DNA from: Oscillospiraceae bacterium
GTDB lineage: Bacteria > Bacillota > Clostridia > Oscillospirales > Oscillospiraceae
Direction: 5' to 3'
Length of the DNA: 64,000 nucleotides
Assembly (NCBI GenBank): GCA_017535635.1
Contig: JAFXTU010000040.1
Coordinates: forward strand, 1-64,000
Shown here in pieces: positions 26,617 to 34,444 of this stretch. The position numbers and the translations under genes are program-made. Below the pieces are notes generated by a model. That model made no database searches and had not been told where the DNA came from. It saw nothing but the letters and a program-made list of their open reading frames with translations. Position 1 is the stretch's first letter. Each line of letters starts with the position of its first letter.

Positions 26617-27090
26617 ATGGCAAAGGACGACTTGGCCGCCCGGCGGGCGGAGTTATACGAGGCCTACGACGAGGCGGCCCTGCGGATCCTGCTGGACCGC
26701 TACGGGGAAACGTGCGCCGAAGGTCTGCTGGCGGAGGAAGAGACCCTTCTCTCGGCGCCGGAGGCTCACGCCCCGGACACTCTGGACCTGAAAATGGCCC
26801 GGACCCTGGAGGGCTGCGTGAAAAAGAAAAAGAGGGCGCGGCTGGAAAAGCGGGCCCTCCGGCTGGGAAGCCGGGTCGCGGTGGTGCTGGTGGCCCTGGG
26901 GGCGGTGCTGTCCCTCTCCGGCTTCCCCATCCACGCCGCCCGGGAGGAGGAGCCGCCCCGCTGGGAGGAGACCATCTCCCCCGCCGACGCAGAAGAGGAG
27001 ACCCCGGAGCAGACGGAAGAGGAAGAAGTCCAAAGGGAAGAGAGCAGAGGAACCCGGACAGATGAGACAGAGACGAGAAAAGCCGATTGA
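26617..27090 (+). CDS. Single-span membrane protein upstream of the ECF sigma gene (possible anti-sigma factor)
   Basis: A 157-residue protein. Residues 1-~75 are acidic and helical, then comes a Lys/Arg-rich segment, one TM at ~90-110 and a very acidic extracytoplasmic tail (EEEVQREESRGTRTDE). The ATG at 26617 follows CGGAGG; an in-frame ATG at 26539 lacks a site. It overlaps the sigma gene by 29 bases. A one-span protein encoded with an ECF sigma factor often restrains it. No ZAS-type zinc motif (H-x3-C-x2-C) is present, so the anti-sigma role is an inference from position. Confidence 0.6.
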   Translation: MAKDDLAARRAELYEAYDEAALRILLDRYGETCAEGLLAEEETLLSAPEAHAPDTLDLKMARTLEGCVKKKKRARLEKRALRLGSRVAVVLVALGAVLSLSGFPIHAAREEEPPRWEETISPADAEEETPEQTEEEEVQREESRGTRTDETETRKAD

Positions 27091-27628
27091 CCCCATACAG
27101 GCGGATCGGGCCTTTCTGGAGGGACTCTATCGGCGCTGGAGGGATCTGCTCTACGCCCACGCCCGCTCCCTGGGGGCGGGAGAGGCGGAAGCGGAGGACG
27201 TCCTTCAAGAGTCGTTCCTTCACCTCTGGGAAAAGGTGGAGACCCTCCGGGGCCTGCCGGAGCGGCGGCTGTTCAATTATGTCTACACCACGGTCCACAA
27301 CGCCGCCCTGAGCCACCTGGCCCGAAGGGGCCGCCTGCCCGGCCTCTCCCTGGACGATCCGGCCCTGGCGGTGGCGGACCGGAAGCCCGGTCCGGAGGAG
27401 GCGCTGCTCTCCCTGGAGCGGGAGCGGGACTTCCGGGCGGCCATGGACCGACTGGAGGAGGGCCCCAGGCAGCTCCTGATCCTCCGCTACGTTCTGGAGG
27501 CCGGGGACGAGGAGATCGCCGAGAGCCTGGGGGTGCAGAAGGACAGCGTGCGGATGCTCCTGACCCGGGCGCGGCGGAAGCTCCGGGAAGAACTGAAAAA
27601 GCTGGAGGAAGGGGGCGAGAGGAAATGA
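27062..27628 (+). CDS. ECF-type RNA polymerase sigma factor
   Basis: A 188-residue sigma-70 family protein with only regions 2 and 4. Region 2 is RWRDLLYAHARSLGAGEAEA then EDVLQESFLHLWEK. Region 4 is QLLILRYVLEAGDEEIAESL with GVQKDSVRMLLTRARRKLRE as the -35 recognition helix. It directs polymerase to a stimulus-specific promoter set. It sits between a one-span membrane protein and a HAMP-type membrane protein, all overlapping, so signal input probably comes from these membrane partners. Confidence 0.88.
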   Translation: MRQRREKPIDPIQADRAFLEGLYRRWRDLLYAHARSLGAGEAEAEDVLQESFLHLWEKVETLRGLPERRLFNYVYTTVHNAALSHLARRGRLPGLSLDDPALAVADRKPGPEEALLSLERERDFRAAMDRLEEGPRQLLILRYVLEAGDEEIAESLGVQKDSVRMLLTRARRKLREELKKLEEGGERK

Positions 27629-29115
27629 AGCGGAAGTCTCTGTTCAGATCCACGGCGATCCGGCTGCTGGTCGTTCTTCTCTGCCTCTGGCTCCTGGGCG
27701 CGGCGGTCCTGACCGCCGCCCTGGCAGGGGACATCCAGCGGCAGGCCCAGCCGCTCTTTGCCGCCGCCCTGGAAAAAGAGCTGGCGAGGGCGGGAGAGGA
27801 TTACCCGCTCCTGGGGGACGAAATGACGAAGCCCGAGACCCTGGACGGGTACTTCGCCCCGGAGTCCCTGTCCTTCACCCCGGAAACCTCCCTGCCCCTC
27901 CTGCGGAGCGTCACCGTCACCCCCCAGCGGGCCTGGATCCTGCTGGACGAGAAGGGCATTCTCCGGGAGATGCGGGGCCTCAAGGGCTGGGACATGGCTC
28001 TGGGGCACACGGGGGTGACCCTGTGGGAAGAGAAGTATCTGGCCTACTACTGGAATCCTTCCCTGTTCCGCTCCATCAACCGGACGTTCAGCACTTTTTC
28101 CGGCAGGTCCGTGGACGGCACCCTGCTGGCCTTCGAGGGGAGCTCCCGGCTGTTCTCCGCCGCCTTCCCCCTGCAGGGGGAGCTGGACTACGATCCGGCG
28201 GAGCGTTTCCATCCCGCCGCGCCCCCCTCCCAGGAACTGGCCTCCCAGACCGATCCCCGGCTGCTGGACGGGCTGGAGGAGGGCCGCTACCGCTTCGGCT
28301 CGAACCGTCTGCGGATCACCACCCTCCTGCGGGGCCGCTGGCTCCGGGACGGGGAAGGACAAGGGCGCTGGTTTCTCATGGCGGCCCTGGATTGGGACCC
28401 CCTGTCCAAGGCGGCGGGGATGCTGGTGTATATTTACCCTCTCACCCTTGCCATTTTCCTCCTGGCCTGGGCTCTTTTGTGCCTCTCCCTGCGCCGGAGC
28501 CTCATAAGGCCCTTGCGGGAGCTGGGGAGGGCGGTGGAGGGGTCTCCCCTCTCGGTGTCGGAGCGGGAATTCGACTACCCCTTCCGCTACGGGGAAGTGC
28601 AGGACCTTTTGGCCGAAGAGCTCCTGCGGCGGCAGATGCTGGAGGCGGGGCCGCCCGCTGGGGACATTCCCCCGGAAGCCTGCCCCGTGCTGCTGACGGC
28701 CTTGCAGCGCTCGGAGGATAAGCTGCTGCCCATCCTCATGGACCGGGGGCAGCGCATCCGGCGGGAGCTGGAGACGGACGGGCGCATCCCGGCGACGGCG
28801 GATCAGCTGGAGGACTGCCTGCTGGCCCTCTTCCGGGAGGCCCTGGCCTACGCGGAGCAGAACTGCCGGATGGCGCTGCGCACGGAGGAGAAGTCCGGCT
28901 TCCTCCTGGCGGAGGTCCGGGTGAAGAGCCGCCGGGGGCACAGGGCGAAGGAGTTCTATGCCCTCTGGAACGGCGTATACCGCCGGCCTTTGGACGGGGA
29001 CGCCCCCGGAGCGAAGCTGCGGAAGGCCGTCGTGGCCCTTCCCGGCGCCTTCGCCGCCGTAAGACGCACGAAGGACGGGCTCGCCCTGACTCTGGGCCTG
29101 CCGTATATCAAATGA
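27625..29115 (+). CDS. Two-span membrane sensor with degenerate kinase-like C-terminus
   Basis: A 496-residue protein coupled to the sigma gene by ATGA. TM1 is at ~12-35, an extracytoplasmic domain at ~36-270, TM2 at ~272-292, then a HAMP-like stretch (LRRSLIRPLRELGRAVEGSP). The C-terminal ~200 residues recall a histidine-kinase dimerisation plus ATPase layout (DCLLALFREALAYAEQN in the N-box place, ending LALTLGLPYIK) but lack a recognisable H-box His, G1 Asp-x-Gly-x-Gly and G2 motifs. It may be a pseudokinase signalling to the sigma/anti-sigma pair (inference). Paralogue: 29408-30934. Confidence 0.65.
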   Translation: MKRKSLFRSTAIRLLVVLLCLWLLGAAVLTAALAGDIQRQAQPLFAAALEKELARAGEDYPLLGDEMTKPETLDGYFAPESLSFTPETSLPLLRSVTVTPQRAWILLDEKGILREMRGLKGWDMALGHTGVTLWEEKYLAYYWNPSLFRSINRTFSTFSGRSVDGTLLAFEGSSRLFSAAFPLQGELDYDPAERFHPAAPPSQELASQTDPRLLDGLEEGRYRFGSNRLRITTLLRGRWLRDGEGQGRWFLMAALDWDPLSKAAGMLVYIYPLTLAIFLLAWALLCLSLRRSLIRPLRELGRAVEGSPLSVSEREFDYPFRYGEVQDLLAEELLRRQMLEAGPPAGDIPPEACPVLLTALQRSEDKLLPILMDRGQRIRRELETDGRIPATADQLEDCLLALFREALAYAEQNCRMALRTEEKSGFLLAEVRVKSRRGHRAKEFYALWNGVYRRPLDGDAPGAKLRKAVVALPGAFAAVRRTKDGLALTLGLPYIK

Positions 29116-29123
29116 AAAAGGAC

Positions 29124-29370
29124 AGGCTCCCTCTCTGAGGCAATGTCATCAACTTAAGGTAAAGCCGCCAAGCCCCGTCATTGCGAGGAGGCCCGCCAGG
29201 GCCGACGTGGCAACCCGTATCCTTCCCCGTAGGGGGCTCTTGAAAGCGTCCGGCAAAGGGACGAGGGGATACGGATTGCCACGCCGGTGACGTCGGTCAC
29301 TGGCTCGCAATGACAGGACGGAGGACTCCCTCAGTCAGCTTCGCTGACAGCTCCCTCGGAGAGGGAGCCT
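29124..29370. repeat. Nested inverted-repeat (REP/MITE-like) element between two paralogues
   Basis: The outer termini AGGCTCCCTCTC (29124-29135) and GAGAGGGAGCCT (29359-29370) are perfect 12-base inverted repeats. An inner element with termini GTCATTGCGAG (29177-29187) and CTCGCAATGAC (29304-29314) lies between them, and a small GTCAGCTTCGCTGAC hairpin is at 29333-29347. It is non-coding. It fills almost the whole 292-base gap between the two pseudokinase-like genes. Confidence 0.75.
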
Positions 29371-29407
29371 GACGAGGCTTTTTCCCATCGGAAAGGAGTG
29401 GAACGGA

Positions 29408-30934
29408 ATGAAACGGGAAGCGTTTTTGGGCACACTGGCGGGAAAGCTGGGGACGGCGCTCTTCTGCCTCTGGCTCCTGTGCATGGTCCTGCTCACCTGG
29501 GCCCTGGCGGGGGATATCCAGCGGCAGGCGGCCCCGGTCTGCGCCGCCGCCCTGGAGGGGGCTTTGGCAGACTTTCAAAGGGAATACAGCGCGGGCGCAG
29601 TCTCCAAACCGGAGGAGACCCTGCTGCGCCTGCCGGAGCTGGACTTCCACCCGGCCCGGACCCTGCCCCTAGTGCGGGATCAGGCGCTGAAGGTGTGGAG
29701 CGGGACCCTGACGCTGAACGAGCGGGGCATCGCCGCAGCCTCCTACGGCTTCGACACCGGCTCCATCGTCCCCCTGGGGAGCGTAGGCGTCACCCCCAAA
29801 ACGGGCATCACCGTGACGGAGGGAAGGCTGGCCTTCCGCGTCTCCTCCGCGCTTCTGGAAGGGACAGAGCCCAGCGAATTTTTCGGGGGCATGACGCCCA
29901 CCTACAAGCGCTACGGCGGCGCGCCAACCTCGGGCTTTCTCACCTTCCGGCTGTCCCCCCTGCGGAAGGGGAGCTTCCCCTCCGGGGAGATCTCCGGCTC
30001 CTGGCCGGAGGAGCGCAGCTATGACCCCACGAAGCCTCCGGTTCCCGGCAACCAGACGCCGCCGGAGCTGCTGGAGGGCATCGACAGGGGCGAGCTTCGA
30101 TTCGATTCCCGCCGCCTTCTCCAGGGGACGGTGCTCCGGGGCGCGTGGCTCCGGGACGAAGAGGGGAACCCCCTCTGCTTCGTCCTGGCGGCCTACGGCT
30201 GGGACCCCATCCCGGCGGCGGCCGCCATGCTCCCCGGCGTCTATCTCGCCTCCCTGCTTCTCTTCCTTCTGCTGGGGAGCCTTCTGTGGTTCACCCTGCG
30301 GCGGACCCTCGTGCGGCCCCTCCGGGCCCTGTCCTCGGCGCTGGCGGAGGACCCCCTGGCGGTGTCGGAGCTGGAATACGACTTCCGCAGCCCCTATGAG
30401 GAGGTGCAGGACGTGCTGGCTCCCTACCTCCTGCGGCGGCAGATGCAGGCGGCAAAGGTGTCCGTGGGGACGGTTCTCACTGACACTTCCCGGCTTTCGG
30501 AAGGGCTGAAACAGGCGGAGGGGAAGCTTCTGCCCATTCTGAGGGACCGGGGACAGGAGCTGAAGCGGGACCTGGCCGCGGACGGCGCGGTCTGCGCCTC
30601 CGCCTCCGCTCTGGAGGATGCGCTGCTGGCCCTCTTCCGGGAGGCGGTGGGCTATATGGAGCAGAACCGCCCCCTGGGGCTCTCCACCCTGGAGCGGGAG
30701 GGCAGCCTGCTGACGGAGCTGGAGATATGGACGAAGCGGGGCCTGAAGCCCAAGGATCTCCGCCCCCTGTGGGACGGCCTTTACCGCAGTCCCCGGGACT
30801 CCGACGCCCCCGGCGCAAAGCTGCGGCGGGCCTGCGACGCCATTCCCGGCGCTTTCGCCGCCGTGCGCAGGACAAAGCACGGCCTGGTCCTGACCCTGGG
30901 ACTGCCCACGGAGAGAGTGGAGAGTGGAGTGTGA
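29408..30934 (+). CDS. Paralogue of the two-span pseudokinase-like sensor
   Basis: A 508-residue protein with the same plan as the previous gene: TM1 ~14-36 ending WALAGDIQRQAAPVCAAALE, extracytoplasmic domain, TM2 ~274-298, a HAMP-like segment (LRRTLVRPLRALSSALAEDP) and a degenerate kinase-like C-terminus ending VLTLGLPTERVESGV. The shared GAKLRxAxxAxPGAFAAVRRTK near the end is characteristic of the pair. GGAAAGGAG precedes the ATG. The last codons lie in a GAGTGGA-rich simple-sequence tract. It is separated from its twin by a nested repeat. Confidence 0.65.
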   Translation: MKREAFLGTLAGKLGTALFCLWLLCMVLLTWALAGDIQRQAAPVCAAALEGALADFQREYSAGAVSKPEETLLRLPELDFHPARTLPLVRDQALKVWSGTLTLNERGIAAASYGFDTGSIVPLGSVGVTPKTGITVTEGRLAFRVSSALLEGTEPSEFFGGMTPTYKRYGGAPTSGFLTFRLSPLRKGSFPSGEISGSWPEERSYDPTKPPVPGNQTPPELLEGIDRGELRFDSRRLLQGTVLRGAWLRDEEGNPLCFVLAAYGWDPIPAAAAMLPGVYLASLLLFLLLGSLLWFTLRRTLVRPLRALSSALAEDPLAVSELEYDFRSPYEEVQDVLAPYLLRRQMQAAKVSVGTVLTDTSRLSEGLKQAEGKLLPILRDRGQELKRDLAADGAVCASASALEDALLALFREAVGYMEQNRPLGLSTLEREGSLLTELEIWTKRGLKPKDLRPLWDGLYRSPRDSDAPGAKLRRACDAIPGAFAAVRRTKHGLVLTLGLPTERVESGV

Positions 30935-30953
30935 AGAGTGGAGATGAGAGTGA
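30911..30953. repeat. GAGTGGA-rich simple-sequence tract over a gene end
   Basis: A degenerate tract of GAGAGTGGA/GAGTGGA units spanning the stop codon (30932-30934) of the pseudokinase-like gene. Tracts of the same kind overlap two other gene ends in this window (35958-35992 and 48216-48248). Confidence 0.6.
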
Positions 30954-31029
30954 AAATGCTTTGTAAAGCAAGCGGAAAACGAGGATTCTCTTTATAGTAC
31001 GGAATCGGCGCGCTTTTGGGAGAAATTGG

Positions 31030-31078
31030 CAGGAGCCAATGCTTCGCGGAAGGCGGGCATTGGCTCCTGTTGCGTCTT
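31030..31078 (+). terminator. Rho-independent terminator upstream of the solute-binding lipoprotein
   Basis: CAGGAGCCAATGC (31030-31042) pairs perfectly with GCATTGGCTCCTG (31057-31069), followed by TTGCGTCTTTT. It separates the sigma/pseudokinase operon from the next gene. Confidence 0.82.
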
Positions 31079-31123
31079 TTGCGGAATCCTACCCTGGGTG
31101 GAATGAGTACAACCAACAGATCG

Positions 31124-31152
31124 TTGATTCTACCTGCTCGATTTGATATAAG
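31124..31152 (+). promoter_or_regulatory. Promoter of the solute-binding lipoprotein gene
   Basis: TTGATT (31124-31129), 17-base spacer, TATAAG (31147-31152), 49 bases before the ATG. Sigma-A type. Confidence 0.7.
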
Positions 31153-31201
31153 AATGGAAGAAAACACAGCAATCATCGGATTGCATCGGAAAGGAGAACG
31201 G

Positions 31202-33481
31202 ATGATGAAACGGACCCTGAGCTCCGGCGGAAAGCGCACCTGGGCCCTCCTTGCGGCCCTGTGCCTCACCCTCTGCCTGCTGGCAGGCTGCGCTGCCCCG
31301 GCGGCGAATCCCGGCGCAAGCCCGACCCCCACCCTCACAGAGGCCCCGGCGCCGACGCAGGGAAGCGAGACGAGGCCCCCCGTGGAGGTGACGGAGTCTC
31401 CCGCCGAAGGGACGGAGCCTCCTGCAGAAAGGCTCGTCTACGTCCCCGGCTATGAGAAGTACCCCGCCACCATGGACCCCATTACCACCCGCTTCCCGGT
31501 GGAGCGGCCGGAGGGCGTGTACTTCCTGCGCTTTGTCCAGACCCCGGAGGAATCCGGCTACCGGCTCATGCTCGGGGGAAAGGACGCCGCCGACCCCGTG
31601 ACCGTCGCTTCCTTCCCTTCAGACGTCTATGTAGACCGGGCCTTTCCCACGGAGGGGGGGACCCTGTGGGTGGACCGGATGGATTTCACCACCGGGGAAG
31701 TCTCCCTCCTGGAAATCAGCGCCGAAACCGGGGAAACCCTGCGGGAGGTCCCCTTCCCCGCCGAAAACGGCACGGTCCTGGGCTTCTTTGACCTGCCGGA
31801 CGGGAGCCTGGGCGTCTCCGCCATGCTCCCCACCGGGGCCCAGGCGGCGTTTCAAATGGACGGGGAGGGGAAGATCGCTCCCCTGGCGGCCCCGGTGAAC
31901 GAGGGGATGAACTTCCTTCTGAACATGACCTTCGTGGGCACGGCGGGGAGCGGGCTTCCCGAAGGAGAATGCCTCGCCTACGACCGGGAGAGCCTCTTTG
32001 CCTTCACCCCCGGCTCTACCGACCGGCGGGAGCTCCTGCGCTGGGCGGACATCGGCGTCAGCGCCGTCAACACCATGCCCCTGGGCATGACCGAGGGAGT
32101 GATCCGGCTCCTGGACGCCCGCTATGGGGAATATATCACCCTGACCCCCACCCCGGAGAGCGCCGTCCCGACACGGGAGGAGCTGAGCATGGCCTGCCTC
32201 AGCCTCCAGGGGGCGGTGGAGGATGCGGTGCGGGACTTCAACCGCCACAGCAGCGAGTATTACATCCGGGTGAAGGACTATTCCGGGGGCCAGCCCCTCA
32301 CCCGGGACGTGCAGGACCGGGCCATTACCGCCCTGAACCTGGACGTGGCCTCCGGGGCCGTGCCGGACCTCATTTCCCTGCAGGAGGGGCTTCCCTTCCG
32401 GAGCTGGGTGGCAAAGGGCCTGTTCCGGGACCTGGGGCCAGACCTCCGGGGGGCGGGGATCGAGCTTCTGCCCCAGCTGGAGCGGATCGGCTCCGTGGAC
32501 GGGGCGCTTTATATGGTCTCCGGCAGCTTCGCCCTCCTCACCGCCATCGGGAGCCGGGACGCCCTGGGGGATCTCAGCGGCTGGACCGTCGGAGAGGCGA
32601 AGGCCCTGGCGGCCTCGTCCCCGGACTGCGAGGGGGTCTTCACCTCCACCGTGACCCGGGACTTCTACATGAACTATCTCTCCTCCTATCTGGAGGGCTT
32701 CCTGGATTGGGATCGGGGAGAAGCCTCCTTCGACACCCCGGAATTCCGGGAGATGCTGGACTACGCCGCCGCCCTCCCCGTCCAGGGCCCCGCCGTGTCC
32801 TCCACCGGGGATGAGGAGGTCATGGGGGGGAAGGCCCTGGCCGCTCCCTTCAGCATCACCTCGGTGAAGCAGTACCAGGTGCGGGACCTCATGTACCTGG
32901 GAAAGCTCGTCTGCCCCGGCTTCCCCATGCCGGACCGGGTGGGGACCCTCGTCTACATGACGGCGCCCATGGCTGTGAGCCGCACGACCCGGCACCCCGA
33001 GGGAGCCCTGGCCTTCCTTCTCAGCCTGCTGAACGAGCAGGCCCAGACCGCCTATACCGACCTCTTCCCCTCCACCCGGGCGGCCTTTGAAAACCAGCTC
33101 CGGGAGGCCATGCGGGAGCCCAGCCCGGAGGAGGGCTACCGGGAGATCGTCATCATGTCCAACGGCGGCCAGTTCCTGGACCCCACGGTTTACCTCTGGG
33201 ACGAAAGCCGGGGGGAGCGGCAGCCCAAGGCCATCCTTTACTGGCTGGACGACAACGGCAGCGTCTACCGGGAGGAGTACCAGTACGCCCTGAGCGAAGA
33301 GCAGCGGGACGCCCTGCTCCGGCTGCTGGACGCTTCCCAGCGCTCCTCCTCCTACGACCAGGTCATTTCGGGCATCGTGCGGGAGGAGGCGGAGGCCCTT
33401 TTCGCCGGACAGCGAAGCTCGGAAGAAGTGGCCGGGCGCATCCAGGCGCGGGTGGAGCTGTACCTGGCGGAACAGGGGTAA
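31202..33481 (+). CDS. Large lipoprotein with beta-rich N-domain and family 1 solute-binding-like domain
   Basis: A 759-residue lipoprotein. The signal peptide ends CLLAGC and a Pro/Thr/Glu linker of ~50 residues follows. Residues ~85-370 are beta-rich with repeated turns, compatible with a beta-propeller. Residues ~385-740 resemble an extracellular solute-binding protein (AVRDFNRHSSEYYIRVKDYS, later FPMPDRVGTLVYMTAPMAVS). Ordinary sugar-binding lipoproteins are ~430-550 residues, so the N-domain is an addition. No ABC permease gene is adjacent. AAAGGAG lies 5 bases before this ATG and 8 before a second ATG at 31205. Substrate unknown; a role in sensing rather than uptake is possible. Confidence 0.7.
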   Translation: MMKRTLSSGGKRTWALLAALCLTLCLLAGCAAPAANPGASPTPTLTEAPAPTQGSETRPPVEVTESPAEGTEPPAERLVYVPGYEKYPATMDPITTRFPVERPEGVYFLRFVQTPEESGYRLMLGGKDAADPVTVASFPSDVYVDRAFPTEGGTLWVDRMDFTTGEVSLLEISAETGETLREVPFPAENGTVLGFFDLPDGSLGVSAMLPTGAQAAFQMDGEGKIAPLAAPVNEGMNFLLNMTFVGTAGSGLPEGECLAYDRESLFAFTPGSTDRRELLRWADIGVSAVNTMPLGMTEGVIRLLDARYGEYITLTPTPESAVPTREELSMACLSLQGAVEDAVRDFNRHSSEYYIRVKDYSGGQPLTRDVQDRAITALNLDVASGAVPDLISLQEGLPFRSWVAKGLFRDLGPDLRGAGIELLPQLERIGSVDGALYMVSGSFALLTAIGSRDALGDLSGWTVGEAKALAASSPDCEGVFTSTVTRDFYMNYLSSYLEGFLDWDRGEASFDTPEFREMLDYAAALPVQGPAVSSTGDEEVMGGKALAAPFSITSVKQYQVRDLMYLGKLVCPGFPMPDRVGTLVYMTAPMAVSRTTRHPEGALAFLLSLLNEQAQTAYTDLFPSTRAAFENQLREAMREPSPEEGYREIVIMSNGGQFLDPTVYLWDESRGERQPKAILYWLDDNGSVYREEYQYALSEEQRDALLRLLDASQRSSSYDQVISGIVREEAEALFAGQRSSEEVAGRIQARVELYLAEQG

Positions 33482-33549
33482 TTCTTCCTCGCAGGGAAAA
33501 GGAGGCTGCGGCTCCCATGGAACCGCAGACTCCCTGGTTTGGGCGGGGA

Positions 33550-34326
33550 TCATTCCGCCCGGTACAGCCGGAGGACGTTTTCCTCTGTGAACCGGATTTC
33601 GTCCGGCTGCACCGCCAACCTCAGCTTCTTCCCCTGGTTTTGCAGCAGCACCGCCCCGAGCAGCACACTGAGAAAGTGCTCGGTGACCGGCGTCTTCCGC
33701 TCCTTCAGACAGACTCCCAGGCGATAGGTCCCGCCCTCCTCCAGGGGCGGCAGCTCCCGGAGGGCCTCGGCGGCCTTCTCCCAGCCGGAGCGGACCCAGC
33801 CGGTGTCCCTCTCCTGCCCGGCCTCCCGGGCCGTGTAGGTCGAGACGCCCCGGAGGAAATCGTCCCAGTATTTCCGGAGCTGGGCGCGCAGCGCTTCCAG
33901 CGCCTCCGGCCCCAGGCCCACCTCCTCCAGATCCGCCGGGCCGATCCGCTCCGTCAGGGCGGAAATGGAATTCCTGGCCTCTTCCACTTTGGCTTCCATG
34001 TTCATGGGTTCTGTTGGGGTATGATATGCTTCCCGCAGCGCCCGCAGACGCCGCAGCCGTTCTTCCTCCCGGGCGAGCTTTCGGTCCAGCGCCTCCCGGA
34101 CTTCTTCTTCCGAAGACCGCAGGAGCTTCCGGATCTCTCCGATGGAGAAGCCCGCCTGCTGGTAGTCTTTGATCCTCCAGTAGTCCCGGAGCTGGCTTTC
34201 CTCATAATAGCGGTAGCCGGTCCAGGGATCCACCCGGAGGGGCTTCAAGAGACCCGCCCGGTCGTAGTAACGCAGGGTCTGGGGGGTGCAGGCGCAGAGG
34301 GCGGCAAAATTACCCACTGTCAGCAT
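33550..34326 (-). CDS. MerR-family transcriptional regulator
   Basis: A 258-residue regulator. The N-terminal MerR winged helix (VGNFAALCACTPQTLRYYDR then AGLLKPLRVDPWTGYRYYEE) is followed by a dimerising coiled-coil (~75-115) and a ~140-residue C-terminal domain, which would bind a small ligand by analogy with multidrug-sensing MerR proteins. AAAGGAGG precedes the ATG. No target gene is evident next to it. MerR regulators act from long-spaced promoters; none was identified here. Confidence 0.88.
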   Translation of the reverse strand: MLTVGNFAALCACTPQTLRYYDRAGLLKPLRVDPWTGYRYYEESQLRDYWRIKDYQQAGFSIGEIRKLLRSSEEEVREALDRKLAREEERLRRLRALREAYHTPTEPMNMEAKVEEARNSISALTERIGPADLEEVGLGPEALEALRAQLRKYWDDFLRGVSTYTAREAGQERDTGWVRSGWEKAAEALRELPPLEEGGTYRLGVCLKERKTPVTEHFLSVLLGAVLLQNQGKKLRLAVQPDEIRFTEENVLRLYRAE

Positions 34327-34393
34327 ATCTCCCGCCTCCTTTCGCCCCTATCCTGCCATTACAGCTTGGTGCAAGGTCAAGACCTTTTTTCTG

Positions 34394-34436
34394 AAAAAGC
34401 GTGGGGAGTGCGAGATCCGCTCTTCCCACGCTTTTT
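34394..34436 (-). terminator. Terminator of the serine hydrolase gene
   Basis: AAAAAGCGTGGG (34394-34405) pairs with CCCACGCTTTTT (34425-34436). The A and T runs at each end allow use on either strand. The hydrolase gene ends at 34445 on the minus strand. Confidence 0.85.
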
Positions 34437-34444
34437 TCGCAGTT

